64,000 bases of DNA from Juglans regia (taxonomy: Eukaryota > Streptophyta > Magnoliopsida > Fagales > Juglandaceae), in assembly GCF_001411555.2 (NCBI RefSeq), contig NC_049914.1, positions 14,214,798 through 14,278,797 on the forward strand. The letters run 5' to 3'. This document shows, piece by piece, positions 24,501 through 35,747 of this stretch (position 1 is the first letter of the stretch; each line of letters opens with the position of its first letter). The notes below the pieces were generated by a model. The model was not told where the DNA came from. It saw nothing but the letters and a program-made list of their open reading frames with translations, and did no database searches. The position numbers and the translations under genes are program-made.

Positions 24501-25788
24501 GAGCACAGAATATTGCTATCAGCGTCTGAAATAACAAGAGAAATAAGAGAAGACAGATTTGGAAGAGATCTGTTCGGCATACCCTTCAGGAAATTAGAAA
24601 AAAAATCCACTCCCCTTGATGAAGGCTCTCTGGCGAGTTAAAGATCAACCCATTCGAACATCTCATATCCATCACTCTTTTACGCCGTTTGTTGGCAAGG
24701 CACGCATGAAAAAACTTTGTGTTCCGATCCCCTTCCATTTGCCATTTTATTTTAGACATCTGTCCCAATCTGGTATCTTCACGTCGAATCCAAATATCTA
24801 ATTCCGCAGCCGAGATAAGGAGGTCCCTTTCCGTAGCTTCATCCCAGTTTATATGAAGTTTATGATCAAGCTCTTCAATGTGTCTTTCAAGCGCGTTAAT
24901 ATGCATGGTGGTATGACCAAAAATATGTTTGTTCCATTCCCGCAGAGCCACCTTAGTCTTTTTCAATTTCATAGCCAATTTAGAAAGACCCTGGCCAACG
25001 ACAGTCTCAGACCACACCTGGCGAATACAATATAAAAACTGTGGATGGTCCACCCACATTTGTTGGAAACGGAAAGGCGAGGGGCCATAAGAGAAAGGAT
25101 CCATCTTGAATTCAATAACCATAGGAGAGTGATCAGATGTAGTGCGCGGAAGATAGGAGCAAATAGCATTCGGGAAAGAAGAGAACAAAGGAACATCCAT
25201 GAAAACCCGATCTAATTTTGCCCAAGATCGAGCAAGGCCAGACTGCCCATTACACCAGGAATAATTTTTACCTTTTGATCTCATTTCAACCAAACCACCC
25301 TGATGGATCCAATTGTTGAAGTCCTCCATAGCGGCATTCGGACGGGGACAACCACCCTTTCTCTCAGAATTATTACAGATGATATTAAAATCACCAGCAA
25401 TTAAGCAAGGTTCCGAACCAAGAGAGTGAGAGCTGAGATCTTCCCACAAAACTTTCCTCTCATACATGCTGCACTTAGCATAAACAATATTGCACAAGAA
25501 TTGATAAGAACCCGTACTAACACGAAGAGAAATAAACTGCTGTCTTAACCTTACCATCTGAACATCAAGGACATTATCCCAAAAAATTCAAATTTTACCC
25601 CCAGCATCAACATTAGAGATAAAAGAATCAAAATGAAGAGAATTCATCAACCGAAGAGCTTTGTTTTGATTTTGGAATGGCTCCAAAATGGCAATAATCT
25701 TAGGCTTGAACTTAAAAACCAAACTTTTTAAACGACGACTAGAAGTGCCAATGCCGCGAACATTCCAAACAATTATGGATTCACTCAT
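21504..25788 (-). pseudogene. LINE ORF2: endonuclease, reverse transcriptase, zf-RVT, RNase H
   Basis: It starts MSESIIVWNVRGIG, overlapping the ORF1 stop. The endonuclease domain shows IVWNVRG, LIAGDFNII, LDRVFMD and TSDHSPMV. A TGG-to-TGA change interrupts it near 25590. Reverse transcriptase has NSAPGPDGFGSGFYK, RPISLCSVFYK, MIKLDMAKAYDRVDW, GLRQGDPLSPYLF and the catalytic MYADDVMLFF. Breaks are a frameshift near 24600, a TAA at 24134, and two nearly compensating frameshifts near 23710-23660. From 23714 a single 736-codon frame carries the end of RT, zf-RVT (CDCCANGHYEDQNHVLFAG) and RNase H (VKLNTDGSSLGNPGASG, NNQAELLALLHGL, HIFREGNKVADWLA). Its last 80 or so residues are hydrophobic and are probably translated 3' leader. 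The protein would nick target DNA and prime cDNA synthesis in the nucleus. Confidence 0.92.
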
Positions 25789-27140
25789 AAAGGCAAATTA
25801 GAGGAACGGGTAAGGACCCGTAGGGAACTTCGCACTTTCTCAAATTTCTTTCTCTGATATTTTTTTTATTTATTTTGCCTTCATTATCCGAATAATAATC
25901 TTTGTCCTGAGATAATGTATGCGGATGCATCTCAGGGTCGGGTTCAGACAGCACAAAATCTTCAATCAAATTTTCCTGGCTTTTGTTCAAACTAACATCA
26001 ACCAAACAGGGGTCTTCTTCAGGAGTATCTTCCTTCAGAAACATAATATTTGGTTCCTGGGAACTAAAAGAATTTAGAGTGTTACCTGCTTCTGCATTGG
26101 TCGCAAACTCACCCCTATCCGTGAGCTCCTTGGGCACGAACTCTCCATCTGCTTTATCAACAAGATTTTCTGTTACGGTAAGCTTAATCCCCTGAACAGA
26201 GGACGTGATCACCGTATCCTGCTCTTCAGCAATCTCACCCTCTTCTTTCTCATGAAGTGCCGGTTTTGATGTCTCACCATTCTGCACATTCCCATAATTA
26301 TTTTCACCCGTAATAACTTCTTCTTTCTTACGGTCACGAAGTTTCTCTCCATTCATATTTTTCCCCGCACGACATGTCTTGACATTGTGACCCTGCACTC
26401 TGCACTTTCCACAATACGCCGGTAATGTTTCATAAAGAATTTCTTGCTTTCGGCTCGTTGATAGACCAGGGTGCCTATCCAGAAATAGGGAATGGGTTCT
26501 TTGGCCACATCCATCTCCAAACAGATCCTAGCCCCGTCCGTCCGAGTCGCGCAACGAGTAGGATTATCCCTACGTATAAATTGTCCAATGGGTGCAGAGA
26601 AAATACGTAAAAAGGACTCTTGATAGAAGTTTGGCGGCAATCCAGGGAGTAATATCCACACCGGGACGTTGGATGGTTCATGCTCTTCATTAAATTCTGG
26701 AGACCAATGGAACGCACGATATGCCACGCCATTCACTTCGCAAGACTCGCGGGACAGGGCTTTCACGAAGTCAGCCGCTGTGTTCATCCGAACAAAGACA
26801 TTGGGGGAAGTTTCATGGAAGAGACCACCGGAGTAGAGGACAGACCCCACCGGTTAAGAATAAAAGCACGGATGGCATCCAGGGACGGCCTTTGACGAAG
26901 GAACTTAAGAACTATGGAGAAGCGGAAAGGTTCAGCCGAACGGTTTATTTCTTCTTTCGAAAACTGGAAAAAGATTTCTCCATCCATGACTTTTGGTACA
27001 CGATGAGTAACATGAATCTCAGGCAGGGGCTGTGGGGTCGCAGCAGCCATTTCGGCAAAGGACTGACGAACAGAACCATGGCCATCAATGGCTGCCATGC
27101 AGCCACAACGCAGCAGCGTCACAAGCCCTTCAAAACACAC
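25781..27140 (-). pseudogene. LINE ORF1: DUF4283/zinc-knuckle nucleic-acid-binding protein
   Basis: The beginning, around FRFSIVLKFLRQRPSLDAI and ILNRWGLSS, matches the DUF4283 region found in plant LINE ORF1 proteins. After a frameshift near 26830 come FVRMNTAADFVKALS, VPVWILLPGLPPNFY and ICLEMDVAKEPIPYFW. A further frameshift near 26400 leads to a zinc knuckle (YCGKCRVQGHNVKTC, CX2CX4HX4C) and a long acidic, low-complexity tail ending in VPLICLYE. ORF1 proteins coat the LINE RNA and help form the retrotransposition particle. The stop overlaps the start of ORF2 (ATGAGTGA). Confidence 0.85.
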
Positions 27141-27225
27141 GAACCCTAGCAGAGTAGAAAACAGGGGTAAATTAGGAAACTAGCTAGCATGTTAAGCATA
27201 TAGTATCACTAGTATAGTATATATA

Positions 27226-28107
27226 CTACATACTAGTCTAGTGTTGTTATGTAATTAAAAACATTCTTATTAATAATTAATGTTATGTACTAACATACTA
27301 TAAGCGAATAATATATAAATATGTAAACCACTATGGTTATATAAATCACTATTGTTTAAAAAATATATAAATATGTGAATTACATTCGAACAATACGAAT
27401 CTACGTTCGAATGTTTTGTATTAATGTGCCAACGTGGATTTACACATGTGAACGTTTTGAAAATTTTGATTGCATCTTTTCCCGCATTATTTGTAAGAGA
27501 AATTGATGATATTTATGTTAGAAGGTGTATACTTAACGTTCTAATGTAGATGCGTATACGTGCGAACGTAACAACGAGATGTGCGAACATGAATGGAAAA
27601 ATGACGGGATCTTTCTCGCTTGAATTAGGGGTCACACACCTGTGAGATCATCAACAAAACATGCGAATGTTTTGAAACTTGATCCGCGTGATCTGTGCTT
27701 GTTTTGGGATTATTAACGTAACATTCGCACGTGAACTATTGTACATTTGAACATTTGTGAGTGTTAAAAATTAAGCGGTTCCTTTAGCGGGAACCAAAAT
27801 TTCACTTATTGTGCAAACGTATATAATGACGTTCGAACTGACCAGATGTTTGATGCGGCGACTTTTCATTTAATTTGTCGCTGCAATAGCTTAAGGATGC
27901 CTTCAATACGTTGTCGTTTGAGTATGGTGGACCTATTGTAGCAACCAAAAATTTTTTACAATCTTTTTTCAAAGATTTTGAAAAAAATAATGTTGCCCCA
28001 AACAAGTCTGGGGCGTTTAATCCGTGCCTTCCTCACTTGGAGAAGTCTATTTTACTGTAACAGAGATAGAGTGAGGGAGAGAGAGTGAGTGAGTGTTAGA
28101 GAGAGAG
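27226..28107. repeat. CACTA left arm resumed: AT-rich unit, subterminal repeats, GA tract
   Basis: Beyond the LINE the third AT-rich unit continues to about 27340. It is followed by ACGTTCGAATG, CGTGCGAACGT, TGCGAATGTTTTG and CATTCGCACGTG words to about 27850, the same motif as at 20040-21070. A GAGAGAGTGAGTGAG tract (28068-28107) is the target of the solo LTR. Confidence 0.7.
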
Positions 28108-28564
28108 AGAAGTGTAACGCCCATCCTTGTGGTGAGACTTTTTCCAAAATATTTTTATAAAAAGGACGATGGGAATTACCGTCCTATTTAAAACTTTTCA
28201 CTTGCATTCCCAGGGTGCGAGACTCCACGTTTATAAATAAAATGTGATTTGATAATAAAATAGGGTTACAGCGGAAAACATAAATCTTATAATAAAAAGA
28301 CCTCTCATACGTTTAAAACTCGTGCCTAGACTTCTGTGCTCTTCCCCATGGGCCGTGTCCGTCCCGATCATGCAGTTCCTGTGGGGGGAAGGGACATGCA
28401 TAAAAACTAAAATGAGTCGAAGACTCGTAAGCATTACTTCATACAGTTAAAATATAACAACATAGGTTTTCATTCATGCATTCATCATTCGTACATACTA
28501 TTACGTGCGTGCCTATGTGTCTTGTGTGCGTTCATTTGAAAAGGTCACTGGATGGGACTTTTCT

Positions 28565-28710
28565 TTCAAAAGGCTTTCCTTTATTTAAAACGTGTCCCTC
28601 GTCAGTACCTTCATTTTTTCAAGAGCCGCTATACGGGGTTTTACTTTTAAAAAGGCTTTCTCATCATAAAACGTTTCCCCCGTCAGTGCCTTCATTTCTT
28701 AAAGAGTCCG
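28565..28710. repeat. two-copy repeat of about 82 bp inside the LTR
   Basis: AAAAGGCTTTCCTTTATTT...GTCAGTACCTTCATTT at 28568 recurs as AAAAAGGCTTTCTCATC...GTCAGTGCCTTCATTT at about 28651. It is a diverged local duplication in the 3' part of the LTR. Confidence 0.6.
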
Positions 28711-30539
28711 TGCTCTTGTGCTCTTGTGCATACATGTGCATTCGTGCGTTCGTGCATGCGTGCATACATCCATTCTTTCTTATCACTTTCATAGGTCAGT
28801 ACACACAATTACGCCCCGTGTGTTTGGGGTTAGTGGTCTTCCTTTGGACCCGGATTCCGCCCATGGCCACGTGTTGGGAATCCCTTTTCATAGGGGCAGC
28901 ACTGGGTGCACTTTCAGCACTACTTACCCGGCATTGCAATCTGCCCATTCATCAGTACCCTTTTTATTCATGTCATGTGGCCGTTACGTGTCTTCATACA
29001 TTCATGCTTTCGTTTCTTTCTTTCTTGCTTCTTGCTTTATAGTCCTTTCTTTTCATGAGAAAACATTTCTTTTCGTGAGAAAATATCGTTTGGAGCGTAA
29101 GCCCGAAAATGGTCATTTCGTCTTTCAGTTCATTTCAGTTCTATCCTTTCTTTAACAGTTCGTTCATGGAAAACTTCGTTTAAGAACATACATGGGCTTA
29201 AACGTCAGCTTTCGTGGCATCCATAAGCGTCACCTTGAACGTCGTCAATCATGGCATCCACGAGCATTATCTCGTGGCGCATATGAGAGCGTCGGTTCGT
29301 AGGGTTCACAAAAGCATCCACTCTCATGCTTTTCATGCATCTTCATCAGTTTATGGATTTTTCTTAGAAAATACATACAATAGATACAACGTATAGTCAT
29401 CCATTCACATGCGTACAATTAATACTTTGGTTGCGTAAACAGGGGCTGCCAAGGAGGGGCCGTACATACTTATACATTTGAACACTTAGCATTTTCTTCC
29501 TTAAAATGTCTTTAGTCTTTTCTTAAAGCATCATAAAGGAAAAGATTTCGTTTTCATTTTCTTTTATCTTATAAAAACTTTAGAAGAGTATGAACGTAAC
29601 ACTTACCTGGACTCCATGCTACTTGCATGTCATTCAGTCCATTCATGTGCTTGTCAGATGACAACCTACATGCATAGACATAACCTTAGCATCATTCTCT
29701 ATCTAATGCATAAGTAACTTAAACTATAAATAGAACTACGCTATACTTAGAACACTCTCCTTCTATCTCGTGCACTTACGTGCCCTTTACTATGTTAAAC
29801 CCTTCGGGGACAACTTACGGTCACCACAACTTCCAACTCAAAGTCTTGTCTCAAGTGCTCATCCACTAAAGTGAACCCATTATTCACCTTAGGATTAAGA
29901 CACTAAGACATTCGTCTTACTCTTCTTACAACCACATTCGACGCATGATTCCGACCGATGGAATCACACATCTCTATCCTAGATAATATGCCCGTCACTA
30001 CCTTCATGCATCTTAGCCCACACTAAATCCTCATTCCCATCCATACAAGATACATGGCTCTAAGCCAAACTCTGAGGCTTAAGCACCATGCAACTATGCT
30101 CATGACAGATTACCCATTACATATGGTGAATCCGTCCGGCACGTGTCTCTCACCATATTACACAGGTACCTTACCCCTTTATCACCTAAGATCAACATAT
30201 ATAACACGTTGATCACCTGCTCGTAGGGACAAGGGCCATACTCCAATACCAATCTTCTCTTAACCTGGCTAGCATGACTCTTCACGCTACCCGTCCCTTT
30301 TGACAGTTCATCCCAACACTTAACATGACAAGACTCCATTCATAACTACGTTTCATGTCACGTTATATAGCTCGAAATTAACCCCAAGCTACACCGTGAC
30401 TTTGTCGCGTTACCCAACATTCTACTATGTCAACTCCTGACTCATCACGAGTACGGTTCCTCATGTACTCCCATCACATCGTGACATCTCGTCACGTTCC
30501 CTTTATGCCATTCCTACACTCTAACACTTAACCCATCAT

Positions 30540-30730
30540 AAGCATGACTTCCAATAACCACGTCACTTCGTGACGTTGCCCAGTCATGCTTCTGCTGCGT
30601 ACTCTTACACTTGTTCCACTACTTCACCCATCACAAGCACGACTGTCAGTAGTCATATCACTTCGTGACATTCCTCAGTCATGCTTCCGCTGCGCACTCT
30701 TATACTTGTTCCGCTACTTTGCGCATACTC
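30540..30730. repeat. two-copy repeat of about 95 bp inside the LTR
   Basis: The segment with TCACTTCGTGACGTTGCC and AGTCATGCTTCTGCTGCG is repeated with TCACTTCGTGACATTCC and AGTCATGCTTCCGCTGCG. This is local duplication next to the longer tandem array. Confidence 0.65.
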
Positions 30731-30889
30731 TTAGCCATAAGTCCATCACAGTGACACTTGTCACCTCAGACTACAGGCTATGCCATAACTACTTCGGGAC
30801 ATTGTTCCACAGTTCCCGACACTATCCATCACGTTCCACGCCCATAAAAAACATAACCATCCTTATCTCTACGACACGCCACACGGAGT

Positions 30890-31640
30890 GTCGCTGCTAC
30901 ATGGAGCACACTCCACGTATACTCCCTTCATACACACCACGACACATCACCATCATGGCATCCCTGCCATATGGTGTATCTCACCATCTCATGGAGTACA
31001 TTCCATTTGTACTCCCCACATATACAACATGCCACATCACCACTATGGCATACACGCCATATGGTGCATCTCACCAAATTATGGAGTACATTTCACATGT
31101 ACTCCCCACATATACCATACCCCACATAGAGTACACTTATCGTGTACTCCCTTTATACACACTACGGCACATCACCATTATGGCATATCCGCCATATGAT
31201 GCATCATTATATCACATGGAGTACATTCCACATGTACTCCCCACATACACACTACGACATCTCACCACTATGGCATACTCGCCATATGGTACATTACCCA
31301 TCAAATGGAGTACATCCCCTTTGTACTCTCCACATATACAACACGCCACATCACCATTATGGCCTACCGGCCATATGATGCGTCACTCCACTACATGGAA
31401 TACGCTTGTATATCCTATGCACGTTATGCCACATCACCATTATGGCCTACCGGCCATATGATGCGTCACTCCACTACATGGAATACGCTCCTTGTATATT
31501 CCATGCACATTACACCACATCACCATTATGGCATATCCGCCATATGGTGCATTACTCCACCATACGGAGTACATTCCACATGTACTCCCTTTACATATAC
31601 ACTACGCCACATACACACAGAGTACACTCAGTGTGCACTG
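30890..31640. repeat. tandem array, about 7 units of 80-97 bp, in the solo LTR
   Basis: Units share ACATCACCATTATGGC, GCCATATGRTGCRTC, TGGAGTACATTCC and TGTACTCCCCACATA. Landmarks fall near 30943, 31034, 31169, 31250, 31348, 31430 and 31517. The long open frames across this stretch (up to 291 codons, repeating RHITIMA) follow from the repeat structure and are not evidence for a protein. Confidence 0.85.
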
Positions 31641-32002
31641 TTTCCATTCCACATACACCACTCCACCATTACTGCACATGTTCCCCAATCACACTACACA
31701 ACACACTTTCCAATTACGCCCAACACTTCATAGTACATTACACTGCACAATGCACCTCCATACAACACAGGCAAGCCCAACACTTCACTACACAGAATGC
31801 CCAAAACTTCATCACAATGCCACAACTCCACAAATACTAACAGCACAGTCCACAACCTAGTCAACTAATCAATATCTAACATAATTAACAAGGATAGAGG
31901 GTTATACCATCGACGGGATAACCCGTGCGTTACTCGTTGACCGTCATAGCCGATGATGTCGGAAGAGTCGTACGTGGCGGCTAACTCACGTATGGTGACT
32001 GT

Positions 32003-32980
32003 TTAGGCGTTTGGATAGCTAGGTGTGGTCTTGGGAGGGCTTGTGATGGCCTTGTGATGATGGCAAGGGGCATAACACGGCGGATATAGCCGTGTACAGT
32101 GGCGGTCAACCACGCGCAGTGGCTGTCCATCATGTGCAGTGATTACCCACCACATAAAGTGATGGTTTGGACCTAAGGCTTGGCTAAAGGAGGTGCGGTG
32201 GATTTCGTGGTGGCGTCGAGGTGGCGTCGAGGTGGCGCCATGGTAGCTCACGGTGGCGGATCTGGCCATACCGTGGAGGAGAAGCCGTGGGAGAGTGAGA
32301 GAGAGTGTGCCCTCATGGGTGGCAGATCGGGGCCAAGGGAGGTTGGGTTGGCTTGGTGGCGGCCTGAGGAGGCTGGACGTGGTGGTCATCAGCTGTGGGT
32401 GGCAGTGCATGGTGGTGCACGGCGTGCAACCCATGCGTGAGAGGGGGAGAAGCCGTGAGGTGGAGGAGGGGGTTTCTGGCCATGGGTCACGTGGAGGAGC
32501 TCGGGGAGGAGCCATGGTGTCGCTAGGTGGCCATGGGTGTTACGCACGGCGGCGCTAGGGGCCGCGCACGGTGAAGCCATGCGTGGGTCTCCTTGTGCGT
32601 GCGTGTGTGCGACGGAGGGAAGGTGGCTGCATGGGAGAGGCCAAGCTCGTTGGGGAGTGGTGGCCAGTGGTAGAGGAAGCTGCCGAGGGAGTGGTGGCGT
32701 TGGAGGGTGGCGCTACGAGCACTAAGCCCATACGGGCTGTGCAGTTCCGAAATGGAGAAAGGGAGAGCGTGAGAGGGAGAGGTTGGCATGGATGGACTCG
32801 CCGGAGGGAGAGCAAGCCATTGGTGCCGGCGGTGAGGAAGGGCGACGCACGGCGGCGCCGGGCTGAGGCCTTAAGCCGTTCGGCGTGGGTTGTATCACGT
32901 ACTGCGTACGCCGAGAGAGGGTGGAGAGAGAGGGTTATGGGGAAATTAGAGGGAAAGAGAGGGGGTCTGGGTATTTAACC
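32003..32980 (-). other. GC-rich leader region of the giant LTR
   Basis: GC-rich DNA downstream, in the minus direction, of a TATA-like sequence (GGGTTAAATACCC, about 32968-32982). By position it would be the start of the transcript. A minus-strand frame (32515-32003) is Pro/Arg/Ser/His-rich. Frames of similar length exist on the other strand, so coding is doubtful. I read it as a structured untranslated leader. Confidence 0.4.
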
Positions 32981-32982
32981 CA
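32968..32982 (-). promoter_or_regulatory. candidate TATA box of the giant LTR
   Basis: The minus strand reads GGGTTAAATACCC, followed by CAGACCCCCTC. It lies about 620 bp into the LTR, a normal place for the U3 promoter, just before composition switches to GC-rich. Inferred from position. Confidence 0.4.
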
Positions 32983-33603
32983 GTCCCTTCATCTGGGGAT
33001 CTACACAACGATCTAACGACGAGGAATTAAAATACTGATTTGAAGATGCGTAAAACATTAACTTAATTAAAAGCACTTAGAGGAATTAAGGTAAATATTA
33101 TTTCAAACTAACTTTAGTTTATAAAATAATATTCTTCATCATTAATAAAATGATGAAGTCTCACTTAACATATTTAAAAGGGGTTAAACCATTTAATTAA
33201 TAAAAGTTCTCAACATAATTTAAATCTCATAATATCTTAAATAATTGAAATCATTTGAACAATAATATTAAAATGATTTTCAGCAATTATAATATTTTTG
33301 GAGCTCTTCAATAATATTATGATTGTCGTATTTAAGATCAAATCTTAATTCAATAATGATGGAAATACTTCTTATAAATATTTCCAGCATATTTAAAATA
33401 CTGGCCGTGCCCTAGAAGTCACATGATATATTTCGAAACACGCCATCATGGTTCAGCACGAATAACGTGGCTCGCAATCGCTAGTGAGAAAGGCAGATGA
33501 TCACATAATATCTGCCTTCGGGATTTGCTCATGTCATCAAGATGAAACATACGTCAGAAAGGAGAAGCGTACGTAAGAAGAAGGAGCTGTGTATTACAAG
33601 AAG

Positions 33604-34935
33604 AGCATTAGAGAGAGAGAGAGAGAGTTAGAGAGGGAGAGAGTGAGAGAGAGAGAGAGAGAGAGTTAGAGACAAGAATTTAATAGTGTGACGTTATTAT
33701 TATATATATTTTTTATTTATTTTAAATAATGTTGTGATTTTTCTATATATTATTTAATTTGTACTAACTAGTATTGTGTTTTTGTTTGAATGATTTTTTC
33801 TTGGGGATTTTTGAAGCTTGACATTTGTTGGGGATTAATATTGTGAGGAAATTGCTAGGTATATTTCTACATTTTGTTGTGAATATTGTTGTGAAAATGT
33901 GAGTATGTGAATATGTTGTTTGGATATTGTGAACATGTTATATAGTTGATTGTGAATATGCTTGGATATTGTGATTATGGTGTTTGGATATTGTGAATAT
34001 GTTGTTTGGATATTGTGAACATGTTCTATAAGATTGATTGTGAATATGTCATATATAATTGATTGTGAATATGTTGGATATTGTGAGTATGTTGTTTGAA
34101 TATTGTGAATATATTATATAATTGATTGTGAATATGTTTGGATATTGTGAATATGTTGAATATTGTAAATATGTTGTTTGGATATTGTGAATATGTTATA
34201 TAATTGATTGTGAATATGAAGAATATTATGAATATGTTGGATATTATGCAAATTATAAGTAAATAACTTAACTATATATCAAGTATAATATACATATAAT
34301 AACTATAATTAATAATAACTTATTAAATATTCCTACCGTTGTGAAGCTTTAAACCATTATATTATTAAATATATATATATATATAAATATATAAATAAAG
34401 AAAGTAAAATACTCGTCAAGAAATAAGTCTTGAAGACAAAATAAATAAGGATAAAAGAAATGCTTAATTAAAAATTATATACTTATTGTCTATATAAATA
34501 AATAACTCACTCAATTAAATATAACAATTAAAATTATAATTTAGGAATAATAACAATTAAAATTACATAGGTATCAATTAACAATGTCCTAAGATATATA
34601 ATAACAATTAAAATTACACAGGTATCAATTAAAAATATCTTAAGATATATAATAACAATTAAAATTATAATTTAGGAATAATAACATTCCAAATTATATA
34701 ATAACATTTAAAATTATATAATAACATTTAAAATTACATAGGTATCAATTAACAATGTCCTAAGATATATAATAACAATTAAAATTATAATTTATTAATA
34801 ATAATTCAAAATCAATCATTATAGTATTTCGCATAGGATAGCCCCAACCAATCCAAGATCACTATAAAATACTTTGTTGCCTGTTGAAAAATCTGAAATT
34901 TTGATTCCATAACTATTAATTTTATTTATTTTTAT
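33604..34935. repeat. CACTA interior: GA tract and AT-rich tandem repeats
   Basis: AGAGAGAGAGAG/GTTAGAGA tracts (33608-33670) are the other half of the solo-LTR target. From about 33880 to 34260 is an array of roughly 20-40-bp units (GGATATTGTGAATATGTTGT). From about 34530 to 34800 is another built of AATAACAATTAAAATTA and GGTATCAATTAACAATGTCC. No gene is visible. Confidence 0.75.
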
Positions 34936-35268
34936 AAATTAACAATGTCAAACAAATAATAGTGTTATATTGTTAAACTAGAGAGAGATGGAAGAATATG
35001 TGAACAAGCTTCCTGTCTTGTAGACAGCGAGGAAGAATGATCTTGAAGAAATATCAGTCAAATTGCTTGACTGTCAAAGTCTCTTCGGCCTTGAGAGTTG
35101 TCAAGGCCGGAGAGTTTGTGACAGTTAAGTAATTAGACTAAAATTTAGACATTTATTCAATGTCATTTTTTCTCATTATCCACTCATGATAGGAAACTTG
35201 CGAACATATTCTTCTATCTCTCTATAATTTAACAATATAACACTACTATTTGTTTGACATTGTTAATT
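34936..35268. mobile_element. long inverted-repeat element (MITE-like)
   Basis: About 77 bp starting AACAATGTCAAACAAATA (34941) is matched in reverse at the right end ...ATTTGTTTGACATTGTT (to about 35264), with roughly 90% identity. The 170-bp centre holds a smaller stem (GGCCTTGAGAGTTGTCAAGGCC). Long TIRs suggest a Mutator-type MITE. When transcribed it would form a long hairpin. No target duplication could be set with confidence. Confidence 0.65.
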
Positions 35269-35747
35269 CAAACAACATGGGGATACTGTTTGTAGTGTTT
35301 TTTGATAGATATTGTGTGACATTGCATAAATAACCTTAGACCCATTTGGAAATTATTGTATATTTATGTGTCCACTAATTCCTGAATTGTCTAGTGTGGA
35401 TAGTTTGAGATTATATTATCTGTATTGCATATTTTTGTTACTCCTACTTTTCACGTTTAATACGAAGTTTCGGTGTCTTGCTCTACTTTTCTTCGGGTAT
35501 ACTGTTCGTAGGGTCACAATCCCTCAATGTGAACATGTATACTTGGAGAACTATGGGGAGGTGCTGCCGAAATTTCTACTAACGTGGAAAGTAGTAGAGT
35601 GACGAGATTTGTGCAATATGGATAATATAATCTCGAATATAATAGACCAAACTACCTTAACAAAAAAAAAAAAAAAATGAGAATCGGAGCATGACATGCA
35701 TGTGAATTTTCTATTTACATGTTACTAATAGATAGATGTTTTTAGAA

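Larger units (their letters stand above)
21463..27206 (-). mobile_element. near full-length L1-type LINE inserted in the CACTA
   Basis: A 19-bp target duplication CACTAGTATAGTATATATA flanks the insertion (21444-21462 and 27207-27225). The element reads on the minus strand: 5' leader, ORF1 (nucleic-acid-binding), ORF2 (endonuclease, reverse transcriptase, zf-RVT, RNase H), a short 3' leader and an A/TA tail. ORF1 and ORF2 overlap at ATGAGTGA. Only a handful of disabling changes are visible, so it is one of the younger insertions. Its 3' end (GGGGAGGGGTCACTCTTGGACA) resembles that of the LINE ending at 50128, so both belong to one family. Confidence 0.9.
28113..33598 (-). mobile_element. giant solo LTR (5,486 bp), gypsy type
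   Basis: The ends are TGTAACGCCC (28113) and GTATTACA (ending 33598), an inverted TG...CA pair. The sequence AGAAG occurs directly outside both ends (28108-28112 and 33599-33603), a perfect 5-bp target duplication. No primer site adjoins either end inside the flanks and no internal domain is present, so this is a solo LTR left after LTR-LTR recombination. Orientation is minus: a GAGTCTTCGACTC-type block, typical near the 3' end of Tekay-like LTRs, lies at about 28410, and a TATA-like TTAAATAC lies near the other end. It contains a GC-rich leader region and a tandem array. At 5.5 kb it is unusually long. Confidence 0.85.

Noticed and set aside
30890..31640. Regularly spaced repeats as a CRISPR array
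   Set aside because: Units are 80-97 bp, diverged and contiguous without unique spacers, in plant nuclear DNA.
30586..31860. Several overlapping long plus-strand ORFs (up to 291 codons) rich in His, Thr and Tyr
   Set aside because: They are open because of an 80-97-bp tandem repeat in a non-coding LTR; frames overlap in all phases and the peptide merely repeats.
32003..32978. Pro/Arg-rich ORFs on both strands as a possible host gene
   Set aside because: They lie wholly within a delimited LTR and both strands are equally open owing to high GC content.
35366..35602. 78-codon ORF upstream of TNP2 as an extra transposon gene
   Set aside because: Hydrophobic AT-driven frame with no resemblance to CACTA proteins; the TNP2 start MDKSWM at 35748 is clear.
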